Below are positions 1 through 17,988 of a stretch of DNA of 64,000 nt, piece after piece. Within the stretch, counting starts at the first letter, position 1; each line of letters opens with the position of its first letter. The DNA comes from Vitis vinifera (lineage: Eukaryota > Streptophyta > Magnoliopsida > Vitales > Vitaceae), in the NCBI RefSeq assembly GCF_030704535.1, contig NC_081817.1:7136001-7200000 (forward strand), written 5' to 3'. The position numbers and the translations under genes were made by a program. Below the pieces are notes generated by a model that was not told where the DNA came from, did not search any database, and worked only from the letters and a program-made list of their open reading frames with translations.

Positions 1-836
1 TTGTAGTCGAGTCTTTTTAGGTGATTATTCATAATTTTTTTATTCTTTTTTCACTGGTCACCTGAATTTTCCAATAATGATATATATAGATTTTAAATAA
101 AATTATTTTAAATCATATGCTATTTTTATTTATAAAATTTGCTCGAAATTTTGGAAGATTTTAGATTATTATTATTTTTATTTATGGTATTAATTTCAAT
201 TTTTGGGTAAGAATTTCTAAAAAAGAATTGACTTAGAATTTGTTGGAAATATAAAAGAGCATTTTTGTTATTGGGCATTTGTTAATTTATAATAGTAAAT
301 TAATTTTTTTATTTAAATTAGAAGATTTGGATAAATCGATTTAATTGTCAAGCCTAGGGCTTGTGGAAATTTTCAATGATAAGTTTAGTTTTAGTTTTGA
401 TGAAAATTTGAATTTGAAAATCATAACCAATTAACAATCATTTAAAGATAATCTTAATTTAATAAATTTAAAAATATTAAAAAAAGGCAAAGATATTTCT
501 AATTTTTAAAAAAATTAAAATTAATAGTGGAGGTGGTGTTGTATTAGAACTTGGAAGATTCCAGCCCATTTGATTTTTCCCGTGACGGACGCATATACGT
601 CACCACACCGTAACGGTGTAACTCCAAAAGTCCAAACGTATACAAAAATCTGTAGCCGTTCATGTCCACAGTCAAGTGGACCCCACAGGACTCATCTTCC
701 GCCACGTGACAGCGGGTGAAATTCACAAGTCACCGTTAGGCTCACAATAAATTTACTCCGCCCTTCTCACTTTCCCGGAAACATCTTAATATATTTGTCG
801 TGCGCCTGAGCCAACGATACATTTCCCAGGAACGAC
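1..836. other. AT-rich upstream region of the NAC gene
   Basis: The first ~540 bases are very AT-rich, with no coding signal and no element I recognise. From about 545 the composition becomes more balanced and looks like the proximal promoter of the NAC gene that starts at 954. Confidence 0.6.
703..708 (+). promoter_or_regulatory. G-box (CACGTG) in NAC promoter
   Basis: A perfect palindromic CACGTG lies about 250 bases before the NAC start codon, in the context GCCACGTGAC. G-box/ABRE cores bind bZIP and bHLH factors in plants. Function here is inferred from motif and position only. A weak TATA-like TTAATATATTT lies near 786-796. Confidence 0.45.
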
Positions 837-844
837 TTGACCAA

Positions 845-886
845 ATGGCCTACCCAGTCCTTTTCTGCTTTCGATCAAAACCCTAA
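845..886 (+). promoter_or_regulatory. Upstream ORF and telo-box in NAC 5' leader
   Basis: An ATG at 845 opens a 13-codon reading frame ending in TAA at 884-886, before the main start at 954. Its stop sits inside a telo-box, AAACCCTAACCCTAA (878-892). If transcription starts near the TATA-like site, both lie in the 5' leader. A uORF can reduce translation of the main frame, and telo-boxes are common in leaders and promoters of growth and translation genes. The transcription start is not known from sequence alone. Confidence 0.45.
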
Positions 887-953
887 CCCTAATTTTATTT
901 ATTACTCTATTCAAAATCCGTCTTTCAGTTCAATTCTTGAAGATCCGTCTGTT

Positions 954-3303
954 ATGGGACGTGAATCAGCGGCATCCTTGGCTCCGGGTTTCCGATTTCA
1001 CCCCACCGATGAGGAACTTGTGTGGTACTACCTCAAGCGCAAGGTCTGTGGCAAGCTCTTCCGATTCGACACAATCTCCGAAATCGACATCTACAAGTCC
1101 GAGCCTTGGGACCTCCCAGGTTTGTCTCTCTTATTCTGATGAATTTCTTGATATCACGTCTTTTCCCCTGTCTTTTATCTTTCTGAATCTTTAGCTTTTC
1201 TTCTAGGTCCGGCCGCCAGAGCTTTCTTCCTAAATTGATTTTGGTCTTTGAATTCTGGTATTTTTTTGGGTGGTGTTTTAGGTCAGTCCAAGCTGAAGAG
1301 TAGGGACCTGGAATGGTATTTCTTCAGTGTGCTGGACAAGAAGTATGGGAACGGGTCGAGGACGAATCGCGCCACGGACAGAGGGTACTGGAAGACCACG
1401 GGCAAGGACCGGGAGGTTCGTCACAGAGCCCGAACCGTTGGGATGAAGAAAACCCTTGTGTATCACAGTGGGCGAGCTCCTCGTGGGGAGCGGACTAATT
1501 GGGTGATGCATGAGTACAGGCTTATGGATGAAGAATTGAAGAAAACAGGCGTGGCGCAGGTGAGATCGTAGAGAAATTTAAACGACGTGATGGTTTTTTA
1601 GTTTGTCGCCATTGTTAATCGCTGTTTTATGAGAATTTTGGGCTTATTATTGTTTTGTTTGTTTGGTCGAGAAGGATGCATTTGTATTGTGTCGAATCTT
1701 TCAAAAGAGTGGCTCAGGTCCAAAGAATGGTGAGCAGTATGGGGCGCCGTTCGTTGAGGAGGAGTGGGATGAGGATGAGGATGTGGTGGTTTTTGTTCCA
1801 GGTGAGTTGGCTGCAGAAGAAGTTGTAGCTGGTCATGAACCCTCTGATGAAGCTGTTGATCTTGAGAAGGTTTGTGATTATAGTCTTTGTTTTTTCTGTA
1901 TTCCTTTTGTGCCGTATAGTAATGAATTTAGTTACTCAATTGAAGTGAAAAGAAAAGGTGGCAAGAACAAATAGTTATAACAGAATCCTAAATATAGTAA
2001 TCAAACTAGTAAAGCTCAGACCAAATTTCTTCATGTAATACTCTTGACTGTGAAAGGATATGTCTCTATTTGAACTTTTGATAATCCCTCTCCTTAAGAA
2101 GTGTTTAAAAGTGATGGGAAACTCTGCGTGCATAGTCTAGTAGAACTGTTGAAATGGAATGGTGTATTGGCTGTTGGTGCCTAGCCAAAGTGCTTACAGA
2201 TTTGGTTAGGCTCTTCATGACTATACATGCAATTATTTTGTACTATTTAAACTTTAAAATAATGGGAATGCTAATTTTCTTGGAAGAATAGGAGGCCTTG
2301 AAAGGTTTTTGGTGTATTTTATTGAAGCAAAACTGAAGACTAATTTATGTATATATCAATGTCAATATTGGCTAAATTATGCCTAGAAGGAGACAAGATT
2401 TGCATCTACTCCCTGCCAAAATTTGTGACTAATGGCAAAAAACGCCTTGATTTTTTGGTGTAATTCAAATGAAAAGATTGTTCTAGCGGCTAAAAGACTG
2501 ATTATGTTTTAGGGGATACTCTTTTTTTTTGATAAGCAAATGATATATAAGAGCGGCCAATAGCCTCAAGGCATACAGGAAGTGTACAAAGCTACCAACC
2601 CTCAAAACGTTTTAGGGGATACTCTTTTTGCATTGATGTTGGGTTTTTAGACTTTTGAACCAAGATAAAATGATGATGTTCTTATCAAAAGAATAAGTGC
2701 AAAATGATTGCATTCAGTATCTAGCCTTTGAGTCAGATCATCGAGGATTTCCATATAGAAGTTGTGAATTTTGTGAAAAAGTGTTATATATATGTGTGTG
2801 TGTGTGTATGTGTGTGTGTTTATATAGCGGGTTCCCTGGTATATGATTTAACTCTCAAGTATCAATTCCTGTATGAGGAGTGACCTCTAGCCCTTGTACT
2901 TCAGATATCGTATGTTGAAAGCCTTTTAGACTCTGGTGTGATTATTGGTGTAGAGTTATCTAGTTGTTGAACTAGCCTTATACCTAACTCTTAGGACAAC
3001 TAACAAATTGAAGAATCCAATTTTTGTTCTTTTATATCCAAGGGGAGAAAAATAAAGTTCATAAATAAAATCCCACATAAGACATGGATGCTTAATTGGA
3101 TACATCACTCAAGGATGCATGGATAGTTTTATAGTGGGCCAAAAATGTTTCTATATCTTTTATAAAACTTGTGTTTATCTTTCTTTTTTGGATATCTATC
3201 GTGCATATCAAATAGTATGCATGGCAAAACACATCCCAAACAAATACCCTGATTGTGCCCATAACTATGTCTACTTATGACCACAACTTTGATCAGGTTC
3301 CAG

Positions 3304-3339
<36 letters not shown>

Positions 3340-6300
3340 GTTTGGATATGCTTAATTTGCACCCAAAAGTAACTAAATTGTATTTCAATTAATCAAATGT
3401 ACTTAAAAGATGGGGTTTACGAAATAATTCACGTACAAGTTCAGTAGGGTCATGAGGATCCTTGCTTTGATTATCAAATGGTGAGTAGTTCCTGGTGGAC
3501 ACCCATTCCATGCCTTTGCAGGGGAGGGGGGAGGATATGTTGGTTTAGAGGGGAGTGAAGGGTGGAAGGCTATCAATCAGATCATTCTATGATTCATTGT
3601 CATCGGGGAGTCTTTTTCAGTTTCTTGCTAAGGAGGTTTGGGCTTGAGAACTCCATTGAGGTTTTGATTTGCTTTTCTTTCTTTCTTATTTTTTAAAACT
3701 ATTTGGAAGATCATACTTATCGTCCAACTCATATGGTTGGGTTGACATTTGGTAAGTAGGCATAGTTTATACTAGGTAAGCAGGAGTCTACAAACCATAT
3801 CCTGATTTTAACGAAAGAAACAGATAGACAAGAGTCACAGGAAAAACTGAAGGAGAGGTATGACTAGAGCAATCAGCAATGTTGGTAAGAGGATCAGGGC
3901 TTCTGAAAAAGTTACAAAATTAAACAATGAGATAAGGACTGTTGGAGAGGGAGTAATTAGTAGAGTATTTTTGGTAACTTCCCACAAAAGTCCAAATTAT
4001 TAGTGCCATCAAGATGGTTCTTATTCTTACAATTCTGATGAAGAGTTCTGCACATCTTCCTTGTCTTCTCTATTCTGTTTGAGAATGTTTAGCAAAACAA
4101 ACACATAATTTATACATTAATGATTATACATACGTATGCAAACACATGCATACATGTATAGGCATGCATGTACAGACAGAAATATATAATTTGAATCTCA
4201 AAACTTGGATATTTTTTTTCTGTTTATATAACTAATAACAGTAAAGTCAATTCCATGCGCGTATATGCATACATTAAAACTTACAACTAAATTACTTTCT
4301 GTTTTATATAACTAATAAGATTAAATTATAGTTTTAGTTAAAAAATATTTTAAATAAAAGATTATGGACTTCTGCTGAATTGACGTTATGTAGATAATCT
4401 ACATAGATGAAAAAGAATCAAACATTGAGAAATAAATAGGAAAAAAACTCAGATGACTGCAAAGCAAATCAAGAACAATATTTAATTGTTTGCATATTGA
4501 GGCAATTTATCTTGTTATTCTTTTGTCCTACAAATTTTCTGTAGATATCAGCTAGTTAGTTTAGGTTTACTTTGTAAAATTTTCTTCTCATTCTTCACAA
4601 TTTTTAATTTTGTGTTTTTACAATTTTAATTTACAAACATCAGTTTCTTCATTTCAGATGTGTCAACAGAAAAAAAAGATGGGTTTGTATTTTCTATCAA
4701 AAAAGTGGAGATTGTACATTTTCTTGAAGGAGTTCCCAAGTAATTGTTCTACCTCTTTGAGCATGCTTGGAGCCTTGGAACTTTTTTATTATATTTGGTT
4801 TTGTTATGACACTCTATGCTATGGAGGATCACTCATTCTTGATCATGATATGAATTGTCTGTTTCTAGTCAGCAAAATCATGTTTCCAGCTAATGATTTT
4901 TTCATAGGCAACGATAGAATATATTAAAAGCGCCTAACAGAAGGGCATGTATAGGTATACATCGTTCTATACAAAGGCACGAAAAGGCCAAATGATGCTA
5001 AGGGAAAACACAAAAAAACAACTCCCTTGCCTCACTTAGAGCTAAGTCAATCAATGAAGTCCAACATGGACAAAGAACTATCTCCTAATGTTATCTAAAT
5101 GTTTGTTTTCATTGATTGGTTAATTCTAGGTTCCCCCCCTCAATGCTAAAGATTGTTTTTCTTTTTCCAGTGTCTTGACATAGGTCTTCCTCCTGAAAAT
5201 GATCCTCTTCCATTGAATTTCTATTATGGAGATTGCAGCAAGTATGCTGAGGATTCCAGGGTATTTAATGAAAATGAACAAAAGCCCTTCATAGGTATGG
5301 AGGAAAATCATTGTGGTTCGGAGCTGCCTAATGACCAGAAGATTTTTGATCTATCAGAGCAGTATGAGGTGGATGCAAAATCAGTCAAAGATGAATATTA
5401 TGTTGAACAAAGCAATGATGTGAATTCCGTGGAAGTTGATTACTTACTTGATGAACCGTACCTGGATGCTTCTGAAAACCTTGCATTTGAGGATGGATTT
5501 TTCCTGGAAACTGATGATCTCTCAAACCCTGTTGAGACAGATCCTTCAGGTTTTGACATTGATGAGTACCTTGCATTCCTTGATGCCGATGGTGATAACT
5601 TACAGCAAATGGCTTTTGGTTCTTTTGAAATGATGGGAAGTGAAAACCCTCTGTCTGACCTTGCACCACTTGATCAAGAGGTAATACTAAACTGTTGAGC
5701 TTCACTGCATGGCACCTATTATCAGGTGAAAACGTTTTAACTTTTGATTGACCTATTCCCATACAACAGCCTGTGAATGGAGGAGCTGAGAAACTGCCTA
5801 TTGGGAGTCAGCAGCTCTCAGAAGCATATGGTGACAGTGGTGCATCCTCTTCAAAGAAAAATCCCGAGGCTACAGAATTTGAATCCGGTAAGTATAAAAA
5901 CTGTATTTTAGTTCAATCTAGCATCACTAGATAGAATTTTAAAGTTGATATGTAATCTTACTTCAAATCCTTGTTTATTTGCAAGCTAATCCTTTTCTTT
6001 CACTTGTATTGACCTGAGCATTATCTTTATGCACTGTATTTGTGGTGCAGATATCCCATATCCATTCATCAAACAGGCAAGCTATCAGTTGTTGGGTGGT
6101 ATCCCTGCTCCTTTTGCATCTGCTTCGGATGCCCCTACAAAAGATGTAGCTCTTCGGTTGAACTCAGCCATGCAATCTTCTAGTTCAGTTCATCTCACTG
6201 CTGGAATGATCCAAATAAGAGACACGACTTTGAGTGGCAATGGGGTAGACTGGTCATATGGTAAATCGGGGAATATAAATTTCATGCTTTCTTTTGGCTT

Positions 6301-6463
6301 GCCACAGGGTGAGACGAATTCTGCAAGTTTGGAACCAATAGCTAGCTTGATGTCAGGCAAGGCAGGACCAGTAATATCCCGGGCTGGGTTCTACCTTATA
6401 TTCATTTGGGTGCTGATCCTTTCAGTGAGTTATAAAATTGGGACATGCATTTGTAGCAGGTAA
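954..6463 (+). CDS. Membrane-tethered NAC transcription factor (NAC053/NAC078-like, NTL)
   Basis: Six exons with GT-AG junctions and continuous phase: 954-1119, 1282-1559, 1672-1869, 5171-5680, 5770-5887, 6051-6463, giving 560 aa. Start is the first in-frame ATG ([17 protein letters not shown]). Residues ~10-160 form the NAC DNA-binding domain: [44 protein letters not shown] and LCRIFQKSG. The middle is acidic and probably activating ([26 protein letters not shown]). The last 26 residues contain a hydrophobic helix, [15 protein letters not shown] (~537-551), followed by a short basic tail. This is the layout of tail-anchored NAC factors released by proteolysis. N-terminal wording and length match Arabidopsis NAC053/NAC078 (about 550-570 aa), known activators of proteasome genes under proteotoxic stress. 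That specific role is inferred. The 3.3-kb third intron carries two LINE 3' fragments and two microsatellites. Confidence 0.93.
2506..2629 (-). mobile_element. 5'-truncated LINE (L1-type) fragment with target-site duplication
   Basis: About 85 bases (roughly 2526-2605) begin with a T-run and, read on the minus strand, give the typical plant L1 3' end (…GTACACTTCCTGTATGCC…, then A-rich tail). It is flanked by direct repeats: the 16-mer GTTTTAGGGGATACTC starts at 2506 and again at 2609. A long target duplication, severe 5' truncation and an A-tail fit target-primed reverse transcription. It lies in NAC intron 3. Confidence 0.75.
2793..2820. repeat. (TG)n microsatellite
   Basis: An interrupted TG-dinucleotide run within NAC intron 3. 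Confidence 0.7.
3306..3337. repeat. (CT)n microsatellite
   Basis: An uninterrupted run of about 16 CT units in NAC intron 3. Likely polymorphic. Confidence 0.85.
4897..5100 (-). mobile_element. LINE (L1-type) 3' fragment
   Basis: Starts with a T-run at 4896-4902. The minus-strand reading resembles the same L1 3' end as the insertion at 2506-2629 (ATACATGCCCTTCTGTTAGG), with recognisable L1-like sequence continuing to about 5100. No clear target duplication was seen, so the right boundary is approximate. It lies just before NAC exon 4. Confidence 0.5.
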
Positions 6464-9400
6464 GACCCTTGATCCATAGGATGGTTGGTTGCCCATAACA
6501 TACCCACAAACAGTATTCTGGGTTAAAAAGAAATACAGGCAGGTAGTTGAGGGATAATAACCTTTTATGGTCCCTTCTACATAACAGCACGCTGCTGTGG
6601 CACTGTTATTAGTTTATTTTTTATATATGTTACCTACCAAACTGATACTTTGGTGTTCTCTCGACTCTTTGGTTTTGTTGGACTTGTAATCGCAGCCTAA
6701 CTTCTTACATTCTATATGGTCACCTTTTTATTGAAACATAGCAAACACACTCACAGTCCCTCTACTTTCATCGGAGTTTGAGATCCCTACATCCTGTGGA
6801 AAATTAGAAAGGAATGTAAAGCTCAAACATTCCTGTAACCTGTCATGATGTAATGTCATTTTTTTCTTTCTTTATTTGGGAATTTTAGAGGGCATTGTTA
6901 AGGTTGTTTCTGTGCTCGGTCACAATACCTGTCATATATGACGGGTGTTTAGATTTTACTTCTGCTTACGAATGCATGGGTTAAAACCATGTTCATTTAG
7001 GCTAGTGAATGGTATTGGAATCTGGATTTTTTTTTTCTCATTTAAGAAATGGGGTTACTCTTTTGTGTTTTTCTCTTTAATATTTAGCTTTCATGTCCTT
7101 TTTAAGTGAGTTTTAAAAAAATTTGTAACTTGGTCTCATGGAGACTTGGTTTAATAATCTCATTTTTTTTTTTTTTTTTAAACTTGCCTTGGGATTTTAT
7201 TTATCTTTTTACCCTTTTAAGATTATTGCAAATATCTCTCAGATACCTCAATAAAATAATTTTGAATAAATGAAATCAATACAAATCTAGGAACTTTAAT
7301 TTGTTTAAAATTCAATGTTTACTAATAAAATTGATATTATCTTAGCAAGCTAAAATTCAATATTTACAAATAAAATGAAAATCCACTATGACTCTTATAT
7401 CCAAAGAATAAAATTTAGTTCCTAGGAGAATAAAATTCTTAATAAGTTTTTCATTTAGAGGATGGTAAATCAATTTAATATGATTTATAGGTGTAACATG
7501 CTTTAATACATACGAACAACATGCATAAATATGGGTGGCTGTTACATAATGATCCGTGTGGAGATGATGACAATGGGGGATTATAGGATGTTCTAGAACA
7601 AGTGGTGGTTGCATTGTGACCTGTGGATATGATAGCAATGGAGATCATGTTTATTTATTAGCAAGATTTTAATTAGCAAATATCTTGGTATAATTAAGAT
7701 TTTTATTAATACTTTTTAAATGATTCATTAAGTTAATGAATTAATGATGTGGAAGGATGTAAAATTATTTTTGTAATAATAATTTGAAAAGTTAAATGAA
7801 ATAAAAGAAAATGAAAGAATACCTTTTTTTTTTTTTCTAATTATGGACAATAATATTTTAAAATATAAAAAGAAAAAGATAATTATATTAGTCTATATAC
7901 TACATTTGGTCATAGATAAATGTTATTTGGTAATAGATTAGTTTATAAGATATTTTTGTTTTATGTCATGCCTAAGTAACTAATGATATTAAAAATTGAA
8001 AATAAATAAAAGAGTAGAGAAAGAAAGAGACAATTGGCATTGGATTATTACGTGGAAAACCTCTGAAGAGATAAAAAACTACAGGCCTATAATTGATTAA
8101 AACCATCCACTATGAAGAATAAAAATTGAATACAAAGTCTTACCTAACTTAATTTAACCAATCATTCTCAAACCACTTGACTAGTACATTTCACTTTCAA
8201 CTTCTCACCTTCTTTCGGAGCATATTTGAAGTCCACATTAAGCTTTATCTCGACCACTTCTTGAATCTACATAAAAAGAAAATGAGTTTTTACACAAACC
8301 CAAAAGAATGATAGATGAATGTTTAAGGAATCAACCCTTTTTTTTTTTTTTTAAAAAAAAAAATCCATTTAAAAATTTTCTTGGAAAACTTGGATGGGAT
8401 TTTCTTAGCATGCAAACAACATCAAAATGGTAAGGAATGAGGAGCTCTCTCTCATGGCTATTGCAATCTCTCCTAACCAAAAATGGGGAAAGTTTGTATT
8501 TAAAAAACAAAACAAACCCTTAATCTTATGACTGAAATTTGATTTTAAAAATAGGTTAGTTAGATTGATCTGACCCTGCACCTGGCTCAATCGAGAAATA
8601 GGAGAACTTACTACTTTTACCAAAAATGATTTCTTTCACCTTCCCTAACACTTTTTAAAATAATTCAAGGTAATCAACATGTTGAAAAATATGGTTTGAT
8701 TCAAATTCATTCAACACACACTCGACTTTATATATCGGCCTCTTAGTAAAATTTTAATCTTTAAACATCAAGTAATCCAACGAGGAATTGGAAAACTGAG
8801 TTAGGGGACACTTAGAAATTTTGTCCGAATTTGCCAACCTAACTAAACGCTCACACTTATTCTTTAATGACTTAAATTTACTTAAGTTAAATTGTTCTTA
8901 CGTTGTCAACTTAAAACTTAAAACTTGTTTCTTATTTTTTACTTTAAGTATTAAGATTGTTTGATAAAGTTAATTTAAAATTTATTTTAAATCATCAAAT
9001 TAATATATTTTATTAAACATGCTTAATCGATTTAATGACATAAATTAAATCATTATCTCATATTAAGTCATTAAATTGTTAACGTCAACCCTAGCATGTA
9101 GAAAATCAATCTAAATCACAAACAATTAAACTAATATAATCCACATAACTTTGGTGCAATAAGTTTAAATTTTTGGGCTTAGTTGATAAATAAAACCAGG
9201 TTTATATTTTATCTTAAGATTTCAAAAAAGAAAAAAAGAACAAAAAAAACACACAAACATTAAAAAATTTAAAATTTAGTATGAAATGAAAGATTGTCGA
9301 GGGTTCCAACGCACGAGCTATTAAGTTGTCAGGTGAAGTTGAGAGATGTTTGGTTGTTGAAAGGGAAATAACATAGTGGAAGACCGAGAAGTTTAATTGC

Positions 9401-10368
9401 GAAATGCATCTGCAACCAAGTTAAATGAGATCAAACCACTAGAAAATGCAACCCACCAAGAAATGGAGAAGAAGATACCACACACTTTCGCAACAATGTG
9501 AGAGATGATTCATTGAAGCTTGTACTCCGTTTAGGTGGGTGAAAGAAAAAACCTTAGAATAAATAAGGAAAGGAAACAAACAAAGAGAAAAGGGGAAAGT
9601 GGGTTGGAAAATGACCAGGACCATATTCATATAAAGCCTCTCTAAAGGTGGAGCTCGTTTCTTCAAGACACAAGATCCATGCAAGTTTGGGTTGGTTGGC
9701 TCAAACTTGAAAGCATGAATTCAATGAAAGACCACCTTTGTTATTTTTATCAGGAATGGTTGGTTGAAAAGATGGATTCGACTAGGACTTGATGGTTGAT
9801 AAATAAGCTCATGCAACCTCTATGATTCCATGTTAGTACAAAGTAGCTTGATATTCCAAACAATTTTGAACTTTATATCATTAAAATTATATCAGTTAGG
9901 TGAGGAAAAAAGCCTTCTGAGAAATGGGTGGAGGCATGGAATCAAAATCAGCAAACTTAGATGGAAGGGAACAAAGAGCTAGAAGGAAATTACAGGTACA
10001 TGTGAACTTTGTCGACATAAGAATTATAAGACAGGAATTTGAGGTTACCAGTCACTGAAAGTTGAGTATTTTTCATACTTGAAGAAGTAGAATACCATCC
10101 AAAATGATCTGACAAAGTACCTGCTTGGGCAGGCCAAAGAATAGGCATGATGATCCATCCTCCCAAATATATATTTGGAGACTTATATTTCCATTATTTT
10201 CATTGACCCGACGGAAAATTGCCACATTTCTTACTAGTTACTACTAAATCATTTGCACACTTATTGTGCATAATTTTATAGTGTAAAGAAGCATACTTCT
10301 GATTACATCCTGCTTTCTCACCAGGCATTGGTTTAGGGTATCTGTGAGATGTATCTGTTGAGCCCGAC
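6464..10368. other. Intergenic region between NAC and NADP-MDH (tail to tail)
   Basis: The two genes converge here. It holds the NAC 3' flank, long T- and A-runs (for example near 7165, 7827 and 8340) and AT-rich sequence. Short ORFs here lack coding character. I recognise no element with defined ends. The last ~170 bases before 10369 are probably the MDH 3' UTR. Confidence 0.5.
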
Positions 10369-15640
<5,272 letters not shown>

Positions 15641-15702
15641 GGCAGCAACAGAAAAAGAGCTTGAGAGAGAAAATACAAAAAGATAAAGATGGAGAAGATA
15701 AA

Positions 15703-15720
15703 TATATATCTATATAAGAA
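15703..15720 (-). promoter_or_regulatory. Candidate TATA region of NADP-MDH
   Basis: On the minus strand an AT-rich stretch with TATATAGATATATA lies about 65-80 bases before the MDH start codon at 15640. This spacing is reasonable for a TATA box with a short leader. Motif-based only. Confidence 0.35.
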
Positions 15721-15844
15721 GGGAGATGATCGAGTCGAGCTAGATGAGAAAGAGAGCAGAGGGTAGAAGAGAGGAGGTGGGAGCCTGGGAGGTGGATTAC
15801 GGATTTGAAATACAGGTAAATTATAAGGCCATCCAAATGACACA

Positions 15845-16910
15845 TGTCATCACAGCTGCGATTCTACATATTTGCAATTTGCACCCACTTACTCTTTATA
15901 ATTATATTTATATACATGCTTTAAAGGAAGCATATAAGATATAGAAGGATAATCTTATCCAAAAAAAATCATATTCCATTATATTTGGTTCGAAAAGTGT
16001 TAAGAAAAAAAAATAGTAAAAAAATTAATTTTTTATATTTTTTATATTTAATTTCACCATAAAATATGAAAAAAATCAATTATAATTAAAATTAGTTAGA
16101 AATTTATTCATTTTAAATTTATTTTATTTTTATATAATGACTACAAATAAATGAAAATAATTTAAAAATATATATATAAAAATAATTTATTAACTTTAAA
16201 TTTATTTTTTATTTTTATATTTTATTTTTATATTTTTATATTTTCTCTCAAATTTTTCTAGAACCAAACATAACTTAAAGAATAAAAATATTCCCTTTAA
16301 TTTAAAATCAGTCACATGCTTGTTTTTCTGGTTTTCTTTATCAAAGTTTGATAAATAATAAAGTCTCCCACTATACATCCAATTCAACTAAAGTTCTATA
16401 AATTGTCCAAATGACTTGGGTTTCAACCAATGTCTATATATATATAGCCTTTGAAAGAGGGGTGGTCTGTTCCTCAACTGTCTTTCAAATGCTGGGATGT
16501 CTGTCTCCCGGAAGAAAACAAACCCAAAAAAGAGACCATCATACTTATTATAATATCAAAGCAACTTAGAGAAGAATTATAAATATCAAATATGAACAAG
16601 AAATGGTGGATGGCTATAAAAAATAGAACCATTTGGGGCTTTAGAAGGGTGGCATCCAATTCAAAGCATGGTTTGGCAAATTCACCTTCCGTTCACAATT
16701 AATTTTAATTGGTTGGCGGAGCAGGACAGTTAGTTGAAGAAATTGGAATACGCTACACCCCACTTAGAAGTTGAGGGTATCAAATATGGTATACTGGTAT
16801 GTGGGATTGCAGACCTTCCATTCAAAGCCAGTAATGAGATGACTCATTCATTTTCCAGTACTCATATATACAGCAGCTGCCAAGCCAGGGAAATCCTCCA
16901 ATTATCATTA
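15845..16910. other. AT-rich intergenic DNA upstream of NADP-MDH
   Basis: Includes a strongly AT-biased block (about 15950-16270) with stacked ATATAT and TTTTATATTTT runs. I see no gene or bounded element. Confidence 0.5.
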
Positions 16911-17481
16911 CTTTTATATAGGGATGGTAAAGTTTGACTCGATACGTCACGTGTCAACCTGATATAAATCTAACACACTTTTCGTAGGTTTAAGTTGAAT
17001 AAAAATGAATTTAGATCAAATTCGTGCTCACCTGCATAACTCATTTAGTGAATAAGTAATTTTTGTATCAATCTGCATAACATGGATTTGACCACCCAAA
17101 TTGACCAATTTAATGATTCCACTATTACCTTAATTATATTTTTAAACCATTTAATCTATATCTAACTCATTTTATATTTATTTTTTTAATAAATAGATCA
17201 ATTGAGTTATAAACATGTTTTGTTAAGATATTAATTATATAGATATATATATATAAGATCTAACTCAACCTGATTATTAAATAAGATGACTTGATTATTA
17301 GATGAGTTAAATGAGTTACACGATGTGTTGTTTGTTTAATAATTAGGTAGTATTTGAGTTTATGTTTTTCATATGAATATTATTTGTTTCGAGTTTGGAT
17401 TGAGTTATATGGTAGAATACCTAAACTTTGATACGACACGAATGTGATTCACTAACACGAAATGTCACCCCTACTTTTATG
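16911..17481. mobile_element. hAT-type MITE with 8-bp target-site duplication
   Basis: The element body is about 16919-17473 (555 bp). It begins TAGGGATGG and ends in GTCACCCCTA, short imperfect terminal inverted repeats with the TAGGGxTG form typical of hAT elements. It is flanked by CTTTTATA (16911-16918) and CTTTTATG (17474-17481), matching at 7 of 8 bases; 8 bp is the hAT target duplication length. No transposase frame is present, so it is non-autonomous. Confidence 0.7.
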
Positions 17482-17988
17482 ACAAAAATGAAGAATCCAA
17501 CACCGACCCAATTCCAACTTGGCCTTGAAGTTGACAAAATACGGCCTGATCCCAAACCCTCCGCCCCAAAATAGATGGGCTTGGGCATAGCCCATTTATT
17601 TCAGACCTTGATGGGAGTGGCTTTCAGGCAAGCCCAACATGACTTTCCCTTGTCTTCATATACCTGCCTACTTTATACTTGTTAATCCATTGATGACCAT
17701 TTTTATTTGTCTACACATTGATATCAGGGCGGCAATGCATATGACCCCTGATAGAGAATGTTTCTATGACTTAAAAACACAGCAGAAAGCGATTTCCATG
17801 GCCTGTTATAGCCGAAGGCATCAAACAATAACATACGTTGCACTAGCCATATTCCTAGCAGACGGATTTAACGATGTCCATCCTCCAGCTTTGGCTTACT
17901 TTAAATTTGATTCCATTGCATTTGTCCCAAATTGCACTATTCTAGTCTGGGCCAAGGAGATTGCTGAGCCTCTGCACTTTCTTCTGAT
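17482..17988. promoter_or_regulatory. 5' flank of the 4CL-like gene
   Basis: Non-repetitive sequence before the start codon at 17989, presumably promoter and leader. An open frame crosses it (17639-18106), but it is out of frame with the real protein and shows no family resemblance. No confident TATA box. Confidence 0.35.

Noticed and set aside
4610..4927. 105-codon plus-strand frame in NAC intron 3, considered as an extra exon
   Set aside because: Exon 3 joins exon 4 directly in phase, and this frame runs into a LINE fragment.
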